64,000 nt of DNA from Microbulbifer donghaiensis (GCF_900129095.1 NZ_FQVA01000003.1:124001-188000), one strand, 5' to 3'; positions 20,716 to 30,934 are shown, counted from the stretch's first letter. A program made the numbers and translations. Notes: generated by a model not told the origin, from the sequence alone.

Positions 20716-22125
20716 TCACTGCTGGGCAGTAACCTCTCCCCCCGGGAAAAGATGCAACGCCTCGCGCGCACGGCTCTCATCGCCCAGGCGCCGGTAGTGG
20801 CCAACCAGGGCCATGCTCAGTTTCGGCAGTAGCGGGTGTTCCACCTGCTGCTGTTGCAGTCGGCGCAGCAATTCCTCCAGCCACTTCCAGTCCTTTTCCT
20901 GCGCGGCGCGGCGGGCCAGCAGCAGGCACACCTTGGTGGTCAGTGCCCGCGGCTGGGCAGCCTGCTGCAGGTAGCGGCGGTAACCGTCGGCCAGGGTATG
21001 GCCGTCGATCGCGATATTGCTGGCCTGGGCAAACAGCGCCAGGTTGGCGCGGTGGAAGGCCTCGCTTGCCGGGGCCGCGGCGGTCAGTTCGATGGCGCGC
21101 TCGATCAACACCAGTGACTGCGGATACTGGCGCACTGCCGCGGTGGCGGCGTCGGTGGCTTCCAGCAGCTTGCCCTCCTCCTGGAAGCGGTCGATACGGG
21201 CTAGAGCGCGCTGTTGCGGTGACGGCGCTTCCGCCTCCACCGGCAGCTGCTCCAGCGGCGGGCGCCGGCTGAGCAACAGCAGCGTGGCGACAAAACCGGC
21301 CAGCAGGCCGCCGGTGTGGGCCCAGTAGGCGATGCCGGCGTCGCCGTAGAAGTAACCGAAGATTTCCTTGCCCAGCCACAGCGGCAGCACCAACAGTGCC
21401 GGCGCACTGAACTCGCCAAACACAAAGCCGACGGTGTAGAAGAAGCGCAGGCGGCGCACGCCGTAGATGGCCACGAACATGCCCATTACCGCCGATACCG
21501 CGCCGGAGGCGCCGACCATCGGCACCGGGCTGCCCGCCTCGACCGCCATATGCAGGCCGGCGGCGGCGAGGCCGCCGAGCAGGTAGAGGCCGGCAAACCA
21601 GAGCCCGCCCAGGGCCAGCTCCACCGACAGGCCGAATAACAGCAGGAACAGCATATTGCCGATCAGGTGATCCCAGCTGCCGTGCAGGAACATGTGACCG
21701 AACAGACCGCCCACATTCGGCTCCGCCGGCGTCAGGCCCATGGCGATACTGCTCAGGCGATCGCGCAGCTCGGCGAACTGCTGGCGCTGCGCCAGCCACT
21801 GGGTCTCACCCTCGGCGCGCAGCTGCGGCAGCAGCCAGTGGTGGAATTCCGGGTTCCACAGCAGTTCGCGGTAGACGAAATCCTCGCCCTGCACGTCCAC
21901 CTGCATGCGCCACTCCGGGTGCAGCTCGTCCACATAGACGAGGAAACGCTGTTCCTCGAGCGCCGGCAGGTCGCTGGAAAAGTAGTAGTCCTCCGCCTGT
22001 TGCCAGCGCGCCTCATCGCGGCCCTGGTAGAGCACGAACACCAGCAGGTTCAGGGCGATCAGGGCAAAGCACATCAGCGGCGGCCGGCGCCAGTCGGGCT
22101 TGTTCTGGATGGGAATGATTAGCAC
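20716..22125 (-). CDS. Rhomboid-family intramembrane serine protease with TPR-like tail
   Basis: The protein has an N-terminal membrane helix, a periplasmic segment, a six-helix rhomboid core with the catalytic serine in GASGAVSAVMGMF and catalytic histidine in YWAHTGGLLAGF, plus HLIGNMLFLLLFG, and a C-terminal helical repeat region of about 170 residues. Rhomboids cleave transmembrane substrates within the membrane. A longer open frame to 22404 overlaps the glutaminase gene and is rich in Arg/Trp/Pro, typical of a shadow. The GTG at 22125 (469 residues) begins just before the hydrophobic core, with TTAAGG upstream; this start is my best estimate. Confidence 0.86.
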   Translation of the reverse strand: MLIIPIQNKPDWRRPPLMCFALIALNLLVFVLYQGRDEARWQQAEDYYFSSDLPALEEQRFLVYVDELHPEWRMQVDVQGEDFVYRELLWNPEFHHWLLPQLRAEGETQWLAQRQQFAELRDRLSSIAMGLTPAEPNVGGLFGHMFLHGSWDHLIGNMLFLLLFGLSVELALGGLWFAGLYLLGGLAAAGLHMAVEAGSPVPMVGASGAVSAVMGMFVAIYGVRRLRFFYTVGFVFGEFSAPALLVLPLWLGKEIFGYFYGDAGIAYWAHTGGLLAGFVATLLLLSRRPPLEQLPVEAEAPSPQQRALARIDRFQEEGKLLEATDAATAAVRQYPQSLVLIERAIELTAAAPASEAFHRANLALFAQASNIAIDGHTLADGYRRYLQQAAQPRALTTKVCLLLARRAAQEKDWKWLEELLRRLQQQQVEHPLLPKLSMALVGHYRRLGDESRAREALHLFPGGEVTAQQ

Positions 22126-22207
22126 TACGGCCGGCCTTAAACTGAGGGTTGCAATGACCCCCAGAATACAGGGGCACCGTTCGGATAACAAACACTCCGA
22201 CTGAAAT

Positions 22208-23143
22208 TTAACCGAGCGGCGAGCGGCCGATATGCTCCACCAGCCGCTCCAGCGCCCAGCTGGCGACGATCGAATTGCCCAGGCTGTCGAGTGCCGGCGA
22301 CCAGGCGCAGACGGTGAACTCCCCCGGCAACACTGCCAGCAGGCCGCCGCCAACCCCGGACTTGGACGGCAGACCCACCTGGGCGGCGTAGGTGCCGGAC
22401 GCATCGTAGAGGCCGCAGGTCAGCATCAGGCCGTTGACGCGGCGCGCCTGCTCGCGGGTCAGCAGCCGCTCGCCGGTAGTCGCGTTGACGCCGCCGTTGC
22501 AGAGGAAGTTGCAGCAGCGCGCCAGCTGCGCGCAGCTCATATGCAGGGCGCAGAAGTGGCAGTAGACCTCGAGGACCCGCTCGACGCGCCCGTTCAGGTT
22601 GCCGAAGCTCTTGAGCAGCCAGCCGATGGCGGCGTTGCGCGCGGTGTTGTCCAGTTCCGAGCGCGCCACCCGCACGTCGTAGCCAATGGTGGGGTCGTCG
22701 CAGAGGGCACGCGCGAACTCGCGCATCCGGTGCAGCACCAGGAACTGTGCGTCACAGAGAATATCCACGACCACCAACGCGCCGGCATTGACGAACGGGT
22801 TGCGCGGAATGCCGTTTTCACTCTCCAGCTGCACCAGTGAGGCAAAGGCCATGCCGGACGGTTCCTGGCGCACTCGCTGCCAGAGCTTGCGTACATCGGT
22901 ACTGCGCATCGCCATCACCAGCGCCAGTACCTTGGAGATACTCTGGCTCGAGAAACCGGTGTGCGCGTCACCGGCGGTCTGCAGGCGTCCGTCGCGATAG
23001 CAGATCGCCAGGCCGAACTGGTCCGGGCGCACTTCGGCGAGTGCCGGGATATAGCGCGCGACCCGCCCGCGGCCGAAATGCGTGCGCGCATCGCGGGCAA
23101 GCTGCTGCAGAAATTCGTCACTAATCGGTTTCGGCAGTGCCAC
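22208..23143 (-). CDS. glsA: Glutaminase A
   Basis: The 311-residue enzyme hydrolyses glutamine to glutamate and ammonia. It has the serine-dependent glutaminase signature: FSSQSISKV with the catalytic Ser-x-x-Lys, the ENGIPRNPFVNAGA segment, a conserved RNAAIGWLLKSFG region and GLPSKSGVGGG near the C-terminus. The start is GTG with GGAATAGG upstream. It precedes the rhomboid gene by about 80 bases in the same direction and follows the mechanosensitive channel gene by 21 bases, so the three may share transcripts. Confidence 0.95.
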   Translation of the reverse strand: MALPKPISDEFLQQLARDARTHFGRGRVARYIPALAEVRPDQFGLAICYRDGRLQTAGDAHTGFSSQSISKVLALVMAMRSTDVRKLWQRVRQEPSGMAFASLVQLESENGIPRNPFVNAGALVVVDILCDAQFLVLHRMREFARALCDDPTIGYDVRVARSELDNTARNAAIGWLLKSFGNLNGRVERVLEVYCHFCALHMSCAQLARCCNFLCNGGVNATTGERLLTREQARRVNGLMLTCGLYDASGTYAAQVGLPSKSGVGGGLLAVLPGEFTVCAWSPALDSLGNSIVASWALERLVEHIGRSPLG

Positions 23144-23164
23144 GACCTATTCCGTTTCCCCGCG

Positions 23165-25351
23165 CTATTTCTGTGAATGGCGACTGATCGGCAGTGGCAC
23201 ATCCCAGCTGCGCACATGCAAGTCGCGCTGCGGGAAAGGCACTTCGATACCCTTTTCATTCAACTCGCGCAGCAGCTCGAGGTTGTACAGCGCATAGGGG
23301 TCACCCAGGGGCGAGACCATATTGCTGTTGATCCACACCACCAGCTTGAAGTTCAGGGAGTTGTCGCCGAACTGCATCAGCCAGACCTCCGTTTTGCGCT
23401 TCCAGTCGGTGTGGGTAATCGTGACCCGCTCTGCCGCCGCCATCGCCGCCTCGCGCACCAGGTCGGGATCGGAACCGTAGGCCACACCGAAGGGAACATG
23501 AATACGGCGCACCGGATCGTCCAGGGTATGGTTGATCACGCGCCCGGCAACGAACTCGGTATTGGGCACCAGTATGTCCACGTTGTCGCGGGTGGTGATT
23601 CTGGTGGAGCGCACATTGATATCGCGGATGCGACCGAACACACCAGACTCCAACTCCACCAGGTCACCGACGCGCAGCGGCTGCTCGAACAGCAGGATCA
23701 GCCCGGAAATAAAATTGGAGAAAATCGCCTGCATCCCGAAACCGATACCCACCGACAGGGCACCGGCCACGAGCGCCAGCTTGGAGGTGTCCAGCCCCAG
23801 CATACTCAGCACTATGATGATCGCGATGGCAATAATGCTGTAGTGCAGCACGCGCCCGAGGTTGTACATCGAGGATTCACTGGCGTGCTTCTTGCGCACC
23901 AGGCGGTTGAGGAAACGCCGGGTAAAGCTGGAGATCAGCCAGGCGCACACCATGACGAAAATAATCTTGGCGATATCCCGCAGCGTGATCGGGTTCTGCG
24001 CGATGGTGAATAACTGGAAATCCGCCAACTGGCGCCAACGCTTGTAGGCCTGGTCAATCATGAGGCTCGTGCGTTCGCGCACCGTCGCCCACCAGCCCTG
24101 GCGCTCCTTGTAGACCTGCAGTTGTGCCACTTCGTAGCGCAGGATGTCTTTGACCAAATCTTGGGCGTTGTTGAGCCCGCTGTCGATGCGCTCGAAATAG
24201 CCCCACCAGCGGCTCAGGTCCGGGCCTTCTTCGCCCTCTTCACCGCGCCAGGCGGAAACCTGGCGCTGGCGGAGGTTCAGTTCCCGCGAGGTGCTTTCGA
24301 TGATGGTGCCCGCCGTCTCCAGCAGGTCGCGGCTGACTATCAGCTGTCGATCTTCCTCATCCTTTCCCTCCATCAATACCCAGTTCATCGACTGCAGCAG
24401 TTCGGCCTTGCGCCGTTTCAAATGGCCCTCGAGCAGGTCGACTTCCAGCTGCATCAGGGTCAGGTCTTTCTGCAGGCCCTTGACCGGGTCGGTGCGCAGC
24501 TCAGGAGAGCCCTGGATACTGGTGCGCGTCGCACCGATTTTCTCGATCGCATCCGACTGTGTCTTGATCTCTTTTTCCAGTGCCTTGGCCGCCTCTTCGC
24601 TGTATAGCAGCGAGTCGAGCATACGTTTCAGGTGGTCCTCGGCCGAATCAATTTTCTCCTGCCAGGTGCCGAGAAACTCTTCCAGCGAATCACGCTGCTC
24701 GATGATATTCAGGTGGTTGATCTGCGTTCTCAGCAGCGTCAGGGCGGTCGCTTCCCGGTCCTCTGTGTCACGGGCTTCACGCAGCAGTATTACCTGTTTG
24801 CGCAGTTGGCTGAGTGACTGGCCGAGTGTCTGGTCGAGCTGGCGGGCTTCCAGCTGGAAGCTCGTCATCCGCTGCCGGCCGCGATTGATTGCGCCGTCCG
24901 CCTTGGCCCAGTCCATCACATCCGGCTTTTCCGGAAACTTAATATCCGGCAGCAGTGTGACTTTCTGGTATTCCTGGTTTCTCTTCCAGGTTACCTCGAT
25001 GCCCTGGAGGCTCTGGCCAATCGAGGTGGCGCGTTTTTGCAACGCTTCGTCTTCAGGCAATTTCTCCCGCCATTCTTGCCAGGCTTTGGTCAAGGCCTCC
25101 AGCCACTGCTGGCGCTCTTCGCTGGAAGCTTCTGTCCACTCGGTCCACCAGTCCGCAGACGGAGCGGCAAAGTCCGGAATTACCGGTTCGAATTTTTTGG
25201 GTTCACTGCCCGGAAGCTGGGCACTGGCAATCAGGGAGCTGCAAGCAAAGAGAAGAGACAGGAAGAAAGTCAGCAGTATGCGCGGCACACTGCGATCACA
25301 GCGCGCAATTCGAAGGGGGGAAAAACTACAATCACCCGCCATAGTGCGCAT
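23165..25351 (-). CDS. Large MscS-family mechanosensitive channel
   Basis: The 728-residue protein has a signal peptide (about 1-44, ASA/QLPG), a long periplasmic coiled-coil region (residues 50-430), then membrane helices and the MscS core. The pore helix segment is LVAGALSVGIGFGMQAIFSNF, followed by the beta domain (QPLRVGDLVELESGVFGRIRDINVRSTRI) and the C-terminal alpha/beta part. It relieves osmotic pressure, like MscK/MscM-type channels with extended N-termini. Two ATGs lie close together (25351 and 25342); either is possible. The glutaminase gene follows. Confidence 0.92.
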   Translation of the reverse strand: MRTMAGDCSFSPLRIARCDRSVPRILLTFFLSLLFACSSLIASAQLPGSEPKKFEPVIPDFAAPSADWWTEWTEASSEERQQWLEALTKAWQEWREKLPEDEALQKRATSIGQSLQGIEVTWKRNQEYQKVTLLPDIKFPEKPDVMDWAKADGAINRGRQRMTSFQLEARQLDQTLGQSLSQLRKQVILLREARDTEDREATALTLLRTQINHLNIIEQRDSLEEFLGTWQEKIDSAEDHLKRMLDSLLYSEEAAKALEKEIKTQSDAIEKIGATRTSIQGSPELRTDPVKGLQKDLTLMQLEVDLLEGHLKRRKAELLQSMNWVLMEGKDEEDRQLIVSRDLLETAGTIIESTSRELNLRQRQVSAWRGEEGEEGPDLSRWWGYFERIDSGLNNAQDLVKDILRYEVAQLQVYKERQGWWATVRERTSLMIDQAYKRWRQLADFQLFTIAQNPITLRDIAKIIFVMVCAWLISSFTRRFLNRLVRKKHASESSMYNLGRVLHYSIIAIAIIIVLSMLGLDTSKLALVAGALSVGIGFGMQAIFSNFISGLILLFEQPLRVGDLVELESGVFGRIRDINVRSTRITTRDNVDILVPNTEFVAGRVINHTLDDPVRRIHVPFGVAYGSDPDLVREAAMAAAERVTITHTDWKRKTEVWLMQFGDNSLNFKLVVWINSNMVSPLGDPYALYNLELLRELNEKGIEVPFPQRDLHVRSWDVPLPISRHSQK

Positions 25352-25461
25352 CTATCCGTGAAAAATTCTCGACGCGATAAACAACACGAATTCCGCGGAA
25401 TCCATCCTGTTCAGTGTAGTCGAGGCAGGCTGCGACTTTTTTGCGCCGCAGCCGCCAGCAG

Positions 25462-27372
25462 TCACAGCCGGGGGCTCAGCACAACGGTTACGCTATTGAC
25501 CGTCATCGCACCGCCACCTGTCACCCAGCCGCCCTCGGCGAATAGCCGCTGCACCCTTGCGCCGTCGATCAGGCGATCGTTGAGGTCGATGACAAACTCA
25601 CTGAAGTCGGAATACATGAAGACGATGTCGTCCTCGGCCAGTGCGTACAGTCCGCCGTCCTCCTCCGGCACCGGCTGCAATCGTGGCACCGTGAACAGCG
25701 ACAACAAATCGGTGACCACGGCGCCGCGGCGAATAGTGTGATCCAACCCCAACAGGTCCGGCGCCAGGTTGACGGTTATGCCGCCGGCATCCAGGGTCAG
25801 GAACGGGATGTCGCTGCCGCCCGGTATCCAGCTCACCAGAAATTGCGCGCCATTTACGCTGAAATCCTGCAGCGAGTCGGCGGAGAAATCCGGCGGCGCA
25901 CGACCGAAGGACGTCACGTAGCCGTGGAAGCGCAACGGCGTGCCCACCGCGAGCGGCGGCACCGTCAGCGCACCGATATCAACCTGGTAGCCGTCGGGGT
26001 TGGCATCCTGGTCCTCGCTGTTGGAAGTGCCGCGATAGTCGAACAGCAGCGCGTCGCGCCCGCCGAACTCCAGTGCGGTGACATTCATCTCATCGCTGAC
26101 ACGGGAGTTCAGGAAGGAATCCAGCGTGGTCGACAGCAGGCGCACGCGCCCCTGGTCCAGGTCCAGGCTCAGCAGGCCATCGTTCCAGTGACCGAGGGCG
26201 GCAATACGCTGGCCGATGGAAACCCCACTGATAATTTCCTGCCGCAGCGGAAAGCGCGGCACTGTGACCTGCGTGGTGTCCGTCAGCAGCAGTTCCAGCT
26301 CATCGCGAAAGGAAACACTGCCGTCGGCGCGGATCACTTGCGCGCCGACAATCGTCACGAGATTGCCCCGGCGCGCCAATACGTGACCTTTGACGGTGTC
26401 CAGTGTGTCGCCGGGAACGCTGCTGCCGACATAAACCAAATCCGTAATAAAGCGGCGGGTACTGCGGTCGAACACGCCGAACGCCAGTGTCGCAATATCG
26501 GCGGGCAACTCCGCCAGTGCGGCGAGCCCGCTGGCACCAAAAAAGCGCTCACCGTTGATTTCCCAGTCGGTTTCACCGCTAATCTGGATATTCACGCCAC
26601 CGTATCGCTCGGTGTCGCTATAGAAGGGCTGCAGCGCAATACGGAAAGACACCTCTCTTTCGTCCACGCTGATCAGTGGCCCGCGCATGCGGAACGGTTT
26701 CAGGAGCAGCGGGTTGGCCGCCGCGGTCGCCGCCGGCAACAGGGTCACCTCCGGCGGTTCCACGACGGTATCGACGCTGTTGGCGGCCACCAGGTTAAAG
26801 TCGAGTTGCAATAGCGCCGGTATATCCGGCACCACGACGACGGGTCGCAATGGATCGAATTCCAGAGCCAGCGTCACCTCGCGGACCCGCGCGCCATCCT
26901 CGAATCGCACCCGTGCCCGTTCGGCAAAGCCGTCCACGTCGACGCGAATATCCGCATCGCTGTAATCTAGGGTGATTTCTCCGCGCACATAATTGCCCAA
27001 TTGCAGGGTCGCCGCGGTAACCAGCTCCGTGCGCTCGCGATACTGAACGAAATCCACGGCGTTCGCCGCCGGCAGCAGCTCGACCCAGGTGCCGTCGAAG
27101 CGCTGCAAGCGCAGGGAGGTAACGTCCACCTGGTAGCGGATAAAGTCCCCCTCCAGATCCGTCAGGCCGATATACAGCTGCCCGCACTGTTCGGACGAGG
27201 GTTCGTTATCACCAGTGGCACAGATTGGTGCTGGTTCAGCAGTGCTGGACGAGCGCGTGCTATCGACACCGCCATTCCTGTCGCCACCACTGCCGCTTCC
27301 ACAAGCACAAAGTATCGAGGCGAGGAGCAGGGCGACACAGCTTCGCCAGCCCGCGAACAGATCCCTATTCAT
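25462..27372 (-). CDS. Large lipoprotein with DUF4382 and DUF5666-like domains
   Basis: From the ATG at 27372 (AGGGAAG upstream) the protein has 636 residues: a lipoprotein signal with lipobox ILCAC, a Gly/Ser linker, a DUF4382-like domain (CGQLYIGLTDLEGDFIRY... near residues 60-170), then repeated beta-strand segments resembling DUF5666 (VKGHVLARRGNLVTIVGAQV, VTALEFGGRDALLFDYRG). Such proteins are surface or periplasmic lipoproteins of marine gammaproteobacteria with no known function. An in-frame extension to 27414 would lose the lipoprotein signal. It stands alone between the channel gene and the DUF6515-like gene. Confidence 0.82.
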   Translation of the reverse strand: MNRDLFAGWRSCVALLLASILCACGSGSGGDRNGGVDSTRSSSTAEPAPICATGDNEPSSEQCGQLYIGLTDLEGDFIRYQVDVTSLRLQRFDGTWVELLPAANAVDFVQYRERTELVTAATLQLGNYVRGEITLDYSDADIRVDVDGFAERARVRFEDGARVREVTLALEFDPLRPVVVVPDIPALLQLDFNLVAANSVDTVVEPPEVTLLPAATAAANPLLLKPFRMRGPLISVDEREVSFRIALQPFYSDTERYGGVNIQISGETDWEINGERFFGASGLAALAELPADIATLAFGVFDRSTRRFITDLVYVGSSVPGDTLDTVKGHVLARRGNLVTIVGAQVIRADGSVSFRDELELLLTDTTQVTVPRFPLRQEIISGVSIGQRIAALGHWNDGLLSLDLDQGRVRLLSTTLDSFLNSRVSDEMNVTALEFGGRDALLFDYRGTSNSEDQDANPDGYQVDIGALTVPPLAVGTPLRFHGYVTSFGRAPPDFSADSLQDFSVNGAQFLVSWIPGGSDIPFLTLDAGGITVNLAPDLLGLDHTIRRGAVVTDLLSLFTVPRLQPVPEEDGGLYALAEDDIVFMYSDFSEFVIDLNDRLIDGARVQRLFAEGGWVTGGGAMTVNSVTVVLSPRL

Positions 27373-27615
27373 TGGTATGTACTTCCCTTTAACCACCCAG
27401 CCGTCGGTGTCCACGCGATGGCAGCCATCCGCATGGCTGCCCCGGCTATTACGAGAGCATCCGTTAAAGACTAGGGCATAAGGGGGGAGAAATATGGCAG
27501 GCTATTCAGCGGCGTCAGCTGGTTCACCCGGGAAGTGGCCATCAACCATTAGCGCGTGGCGCACAGGTATCATTTATGGCGTCCCGATGGTGCTATCCCC
27601 ACGCTCTTTTCAATC

Positions 27616-27647
27616 GCCGCTGGCCATCCCGATCGGCGGCCAGCGGC
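27616..27647 (-). terminator. Hairpin downstream of the DUF6515-like gene
   Basis: GCCGCTGGCC and GGCCAGCGGC form a perfect ten-base stem with a 12-base loop, 28 bases after the stop. A long T tract is missing, so termination is plausible but not certain. Confidence 0.45.
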
Positions 27648-27675
27648 TCACATGTGAATCGTTTCCGAAGGGCTA

Positions 27676-28332
27676 CTAGCGCATGCACCGATTGTACTCA
27701 TCCCAGTAGCTGCCCGGCTGGCGGCGGTAAGGACCGACGTCACCGCGACGCGACTGGTCCCTGGCGATACGGCGGCAGGTCGATCTGAGTTCGCGGTAGC
27801 TCAGGTCGGCAATATTGTCGCGGTAGCCATAACGGCCGTAGTAACCATAGCCCCGGAAATAATAATCGCCGCGATAGCGCCCATAGTAGCTTTCCGGGCG
27901 GTATCTGGGTTCAGGCGCCGCATAGATACGGGGGGTCACTGCCGGGGGCTGCGGCGGCGTCGGGGCTGCAAGCGAGCGGAGTTGCGGCTGCTCTCTGTAG
28001 TATTCGCGCCAGCCCGAAGGCGGGGTTATGACCGCGAAGTCGTCCCCTCGCGGGTCGTACAGGAAAAAGGTACCTCTGGAGACGAAATAGCGCTCGCCGC
28101 CCATGGTAAAGGTACTGCTGCTACCGGGTACATTAGGCACCCGTGCGCCCAGCGGCGACTCTACACGCAAGTAACCCCCTTCGCCCGGCCGGTAGAAGGA
28201 TCCGCGCCAGTAGTGATACGTTTGGCCGCCCACCAGGATTTGCGAGGCGCCGGAAGGCAGAGATCTCAAGCGATCCTGGGCCCAGGCAAGCGACGCGGCG
28301 AGACTGAGCAGGAGTGCAATGGCGTAGTGCAT
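27676..28332 (-). CDS. Exported DUF6515-like protein with Tyr/Gly/Arg-rich tail
   Basis: From the ATG at 28332 (GAGAGGGG upstream) the protein has 218 residues: signal peptide (1-18, AWA/QD), two repeats of the kind V-GG-YYW-G-FY (residues about 33-55 and 75-97) as in DUF6515 proteins, a proline linker, a Tyr/Gly/Arg-rich stretch (GYGYYGRYGYR), and a C-terminal segment with two cysteines (LRSTCRRI and YNRCMR). It is probably periplasmic or outer-membrane associated; function is unknown. Confidence 0.78.
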   Translation of the reverse strand: MHYAIALLLSLAASLAWAQDRLRSLPSGASQILVGGQTYHYWRGSFYRPGEGGYLRVESPLGARVPNVPGSSSTFTMGGERYFVSRGTFFLYDPRGDDFAVITPPSGWREYYREQPQLRSLAAPTPPQPPAVTPRIYAAPEPRYRPESYYGRYRGDYYFRGYGYYGRYGYRDNIADLSYRELRSTCRRIARDQSRRGDVGPYRRQPGSYWDEYNRCMR

Positions 28333-28621
28333 GAGCGCATCCCCTCTCTTGCAAACTACCAGAAGTTTATTCAGCGGCGATGCCCATCCCAAATTGGGGT
28401 CGCACGGCTCGGGCCTTCGCTAGGACCAGCAGTCGAGGCATCACTGGCGCGCTCTAGCATCGCGGCCGTGACTAAGCATTTGAAGACACCAGCAAAATAA
28501 CGTGAGTCACATCACCAAGAAAGCTTGAAAAACAACACGGAAATACGCTTTCAGTCGCGCCCTGCCCTCCTACAAATGATAAAAACATCGACTAACTAAC
28601 CGTCAAAGCAAAGGGAACGGC

Positions 28622-30865
28622 ATGATTCGCATCAAACTATTTATCCCGATACTCGTCGGAGCACTCTTAACCGCTTGTGGCGGGGGCGGTGGTGGCGGAG
28701 ATGGAGAGACCCCGACCCCGGACCCGGTGACTGATCCTACGGGGAGCAGCAGCGGTGGCGGCGTCGGGACCAGTAATGACAGCGATGCTCCTGTCGCGTC
28801 CATAATGTTCCCGTGGACGGCCGCGCGCACCAGCTCGAACAGCCTGACGGTAAAGGGTATTGCCAGCGATAGCGGCACGATCAAAGCGGTGCGGGTCAAT
28901 GGCAAGAGCGCGACCCTGACCCGGAATGCCACCGCTATCTCCACATCCGGACTGGCCATCCGTTCCTCGAATCCCGCCCGCCTGCTTTCCGACGGCAGCG
29001 GCACCGATACGAGTGACGCAGGCGATGTCGTGGAGTGGGAAGTGACCATCCCCGTCCCTGCTGCGGATGATTCAACCGTCGTGGTAGAAACAGAAGATGA
29101 GGCCGGCAATGTGGACCATGCCGCAGCTAAGGCCAGCGTCCTGAATCGGGCGGTACCGACGTCATTCGAGATCGACCCGGTAAACAGGCAACTCGTGGGA
29201 CAAGCCTGGCACGACCTGTTTGTGGTCATGGGACTCGATGACGATAGCTATAGGACCGTATCCGTCCCCGACCACCCATTCTGCGGCGGCTTCGCGCTCA
29301 AGCCCGACAACAATGCGATTGTCTGTACCACCCTCGCCGACAATCAACTAAAGATAACCAGCTTGTCACTGGACACCGGCGCGCAAAGCTTCCTGTTTGA
29401 ACAAAACCTAAACCTGGATCCAGCGGAGTGGCTATTCGCCAGCGTCTGGGAGGCAGAGGTTTCCGCCGACAACAGCAGTCTCTATTTACTGGTGCAGTAC
29501 TTTTCCGCCGTCAGTTACGATGACAACAAGTCCGTCATCTACCGCTATGATTTTGCCGGCAACACTCTCACCCCGTTAGTGGATGGGGCGACGCAATCGG
29601 GAAGCAAATTTGCCGCGAATACCTTTGCCCTTGCCAACTCAGGCATCATGGCGATCAATACCAGAGTTGCCGGCGATTTGGGTGGTGACGACAGCCTGAA
29701 TCTAATCGACTACGCAGGCGCCGACTCAACGAGCGTCACCGAAGCCTTCAACCTGACCCTAAATCTTGTCGATGTCAGCGCCGATGATACGACCGCTTTT
29801 GTCGCTGGATATGATGGCATAGCAAAAGCGGATATTCCGACCGGGACCAGGGAGATTCTCTCGCTGGAAGCGAACGAACAACTTTTCAATATCGACCAGC
29901 TGGATGCCATCGCCCTCGATGAAGCCAACAACCGGCTGTTAATTGGCGACTCCGGATTTGGCTATATTTTTTCCGTGGATACCGATACCGGCGCGCGCAC
30001 CGAGTTTGCTGCCAATGGCTTGGGTTCCGGGAAACACCTGCTGGCGCCGCGCGCAATCGAACTCGACGAACCCAATGGTCTGGCCTACGTCCTCGATGAC
30101 GGCGGCAATGCCGGCGAGAACCTGATCGAAGTCGACCTGGCGACAGGCAACCGATCAGTGCTCGCACATTTCGATTTCCCCTACAACTACATCGCGCAGG
30201 ACCTGATTCTGGATTCTGCGGGTGGTCGCCTGTTTGCGGTATTCGAGCACGAGATTTTTGCGGTAACGCTCGGCGACGGAGCCGTTACGCCACTCGCATC
30301 TTCTGGGAGCGGGTATAGCTTCACCGGAGGAACCCTGGATGAGTCGGGCAATCGATTGCTTATCACCGAGACCTCGACGGACTCCGTATTGACCCTGGAC
30401 CTGTCGACCTATTCGATGACTGAGCTTTATTCATCAGCGACAATCGATGTCCCCGTCGACGTCGAACTGGATGAGTCATCCGGGCAGATCTATATCCTGT
30501 CCCAAGCAAACGGTGAGTTGCACGCCTACGATCCCGATAGCGGTGAGACAACGTTGCTGCTTAATAACTGCGTGGAAGACCAGGGCCGAAATGCACTGGA
30601 TATCAATGTCGGCAGCGTCCAAGGCTTGCACCTTGATCCCAATAAGCGGTGGATGTGGATTTCCGGAGACTACCTGATGCGATTCGACCTTGAGAGCAAG
30701 GCCTGCTCAGTCATGCCGTGGAAGTATTACGGCTACGGCCTCGGAAACAACATCAGCATTCTCGACGTAAAGGCGACATCGAACGGGCAACTTCTGGGCA
30801 CCAAGTTCAGGAACCTGATCCAGATCGATTTTGAATCCGGTGAACTCGTCACGCTATCGCGATAA
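28622..30865 (+). CDS. Lipoprotein with Ig-like domain and beta-propeller repeats
   Basis: The 747-residue protein starts with a lipoprotein signal (lipobox LLTAC, Cys19) and a poly-Gly linker, then an Ig-like domain (residues about 55-165, SNSLTVKGIASDSGTIKAV... and VVVETEDEAGNV), and a long region of propeller-like repeats (about 170-745) with recurring blocks such as LDAIALDEANNRLLIGD and GGTLDESGNRLLITET. It resembles NHL/YVTN-type propellers used for ligand or protein binding at the cell surface. AAAGGGA precedes the ATG. A clear terminator follows. Confidence 0.82.
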   Translation: MIRIKLFIPILVGALLTACGGGGGGGDGETPTPDPVTDPTGSSSGGGVGTSNDSDAPVASIMFPWTAARTSSNSLTVKGIASDSGTIKAVRVNGKSATLTRNATAISTSGLAIRSSNPARLLSDGSGTDTSDAGDVVEWEVTIPVPAADDSTVVVETEDEAGNVDHAAAKASVLNRAVPTSFEIDPVNRQLVGQAWHDLFVVMGLDDDSYRTVSVPDHPFCGGFALKPDNNAIVCTTLADNQLKITSLSLDTGAQSFLFEQNLNLDPAEWLFASVWEAEVSADNSSLYLLVQYFSAVSYDDNKSVIYRYDFAGNTLTPLVDGATQSGSKFAANTFALANSGIMAINTRVAGDLGGDDSLNLIDYAGADSTSVTEAFNLTLNLVDVSADDTTAFVAGYDGIAKADIPTGTREILSLEANEQLFNIDQLDAIALDEANNRLLIGDSGFGYIFSVDTDTGARTEFAANGLGSGKHLLAPRAIELDEPNGLAYVLDDGGNAGENLIEVDLATGNRSVLAHFDFPYNYIAQDLILDSAGGRLFAVFEHEIFAVTLGDGAVTPLASSGSGYSFTGGTLDESGNRLLITETSTDSVLTLDLSTYSMTELYSSATIDVPVDVELDESSGQIYILSQANGELHAYDPDSGETTLLLNNCVEDQGRNALDINVGSVQGLHLDPNKRWMWISGDYLMRFDLESKACSVMPWKYYGYGLGNNISILDVKATSNGQLLGTKFRNLIQIDFESGELVTLSR

Positions 30866-30877
30866 GGTCTCACAATG

Positions 30878-30908
30878 AAAAAAACCGCTCTTGAAGAGCG
30901 GTTTTTTT
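30878..30908. terminator. Bidirectional rho-independent terminator
   Basis: A short GC stem (ACCGCTC / GAGCGGT) is flanked by seven A residues on the left and seven T residues on the right, between the convergent propeller lipoprotein and RND adaptor genes. Confidence 0.9.
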
Positions 30909-30934
30909 ATATGCTAGAGAAATGCCACCGTCAC

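Noticed and set aside
22126..22404. N-terminal extension of the rhomboid protease
   Set aside because: Overlaps the glutaminase gene and has shadow-like composition (Arg, Trp, Pro).
28603..29229. 208-codon open frame antisense to the propeller lipoprotein gene
   Set aside because: Ser/Thr/Pro-rich shadow of the real gene, which has a lipoprotein signal and ribosome site.
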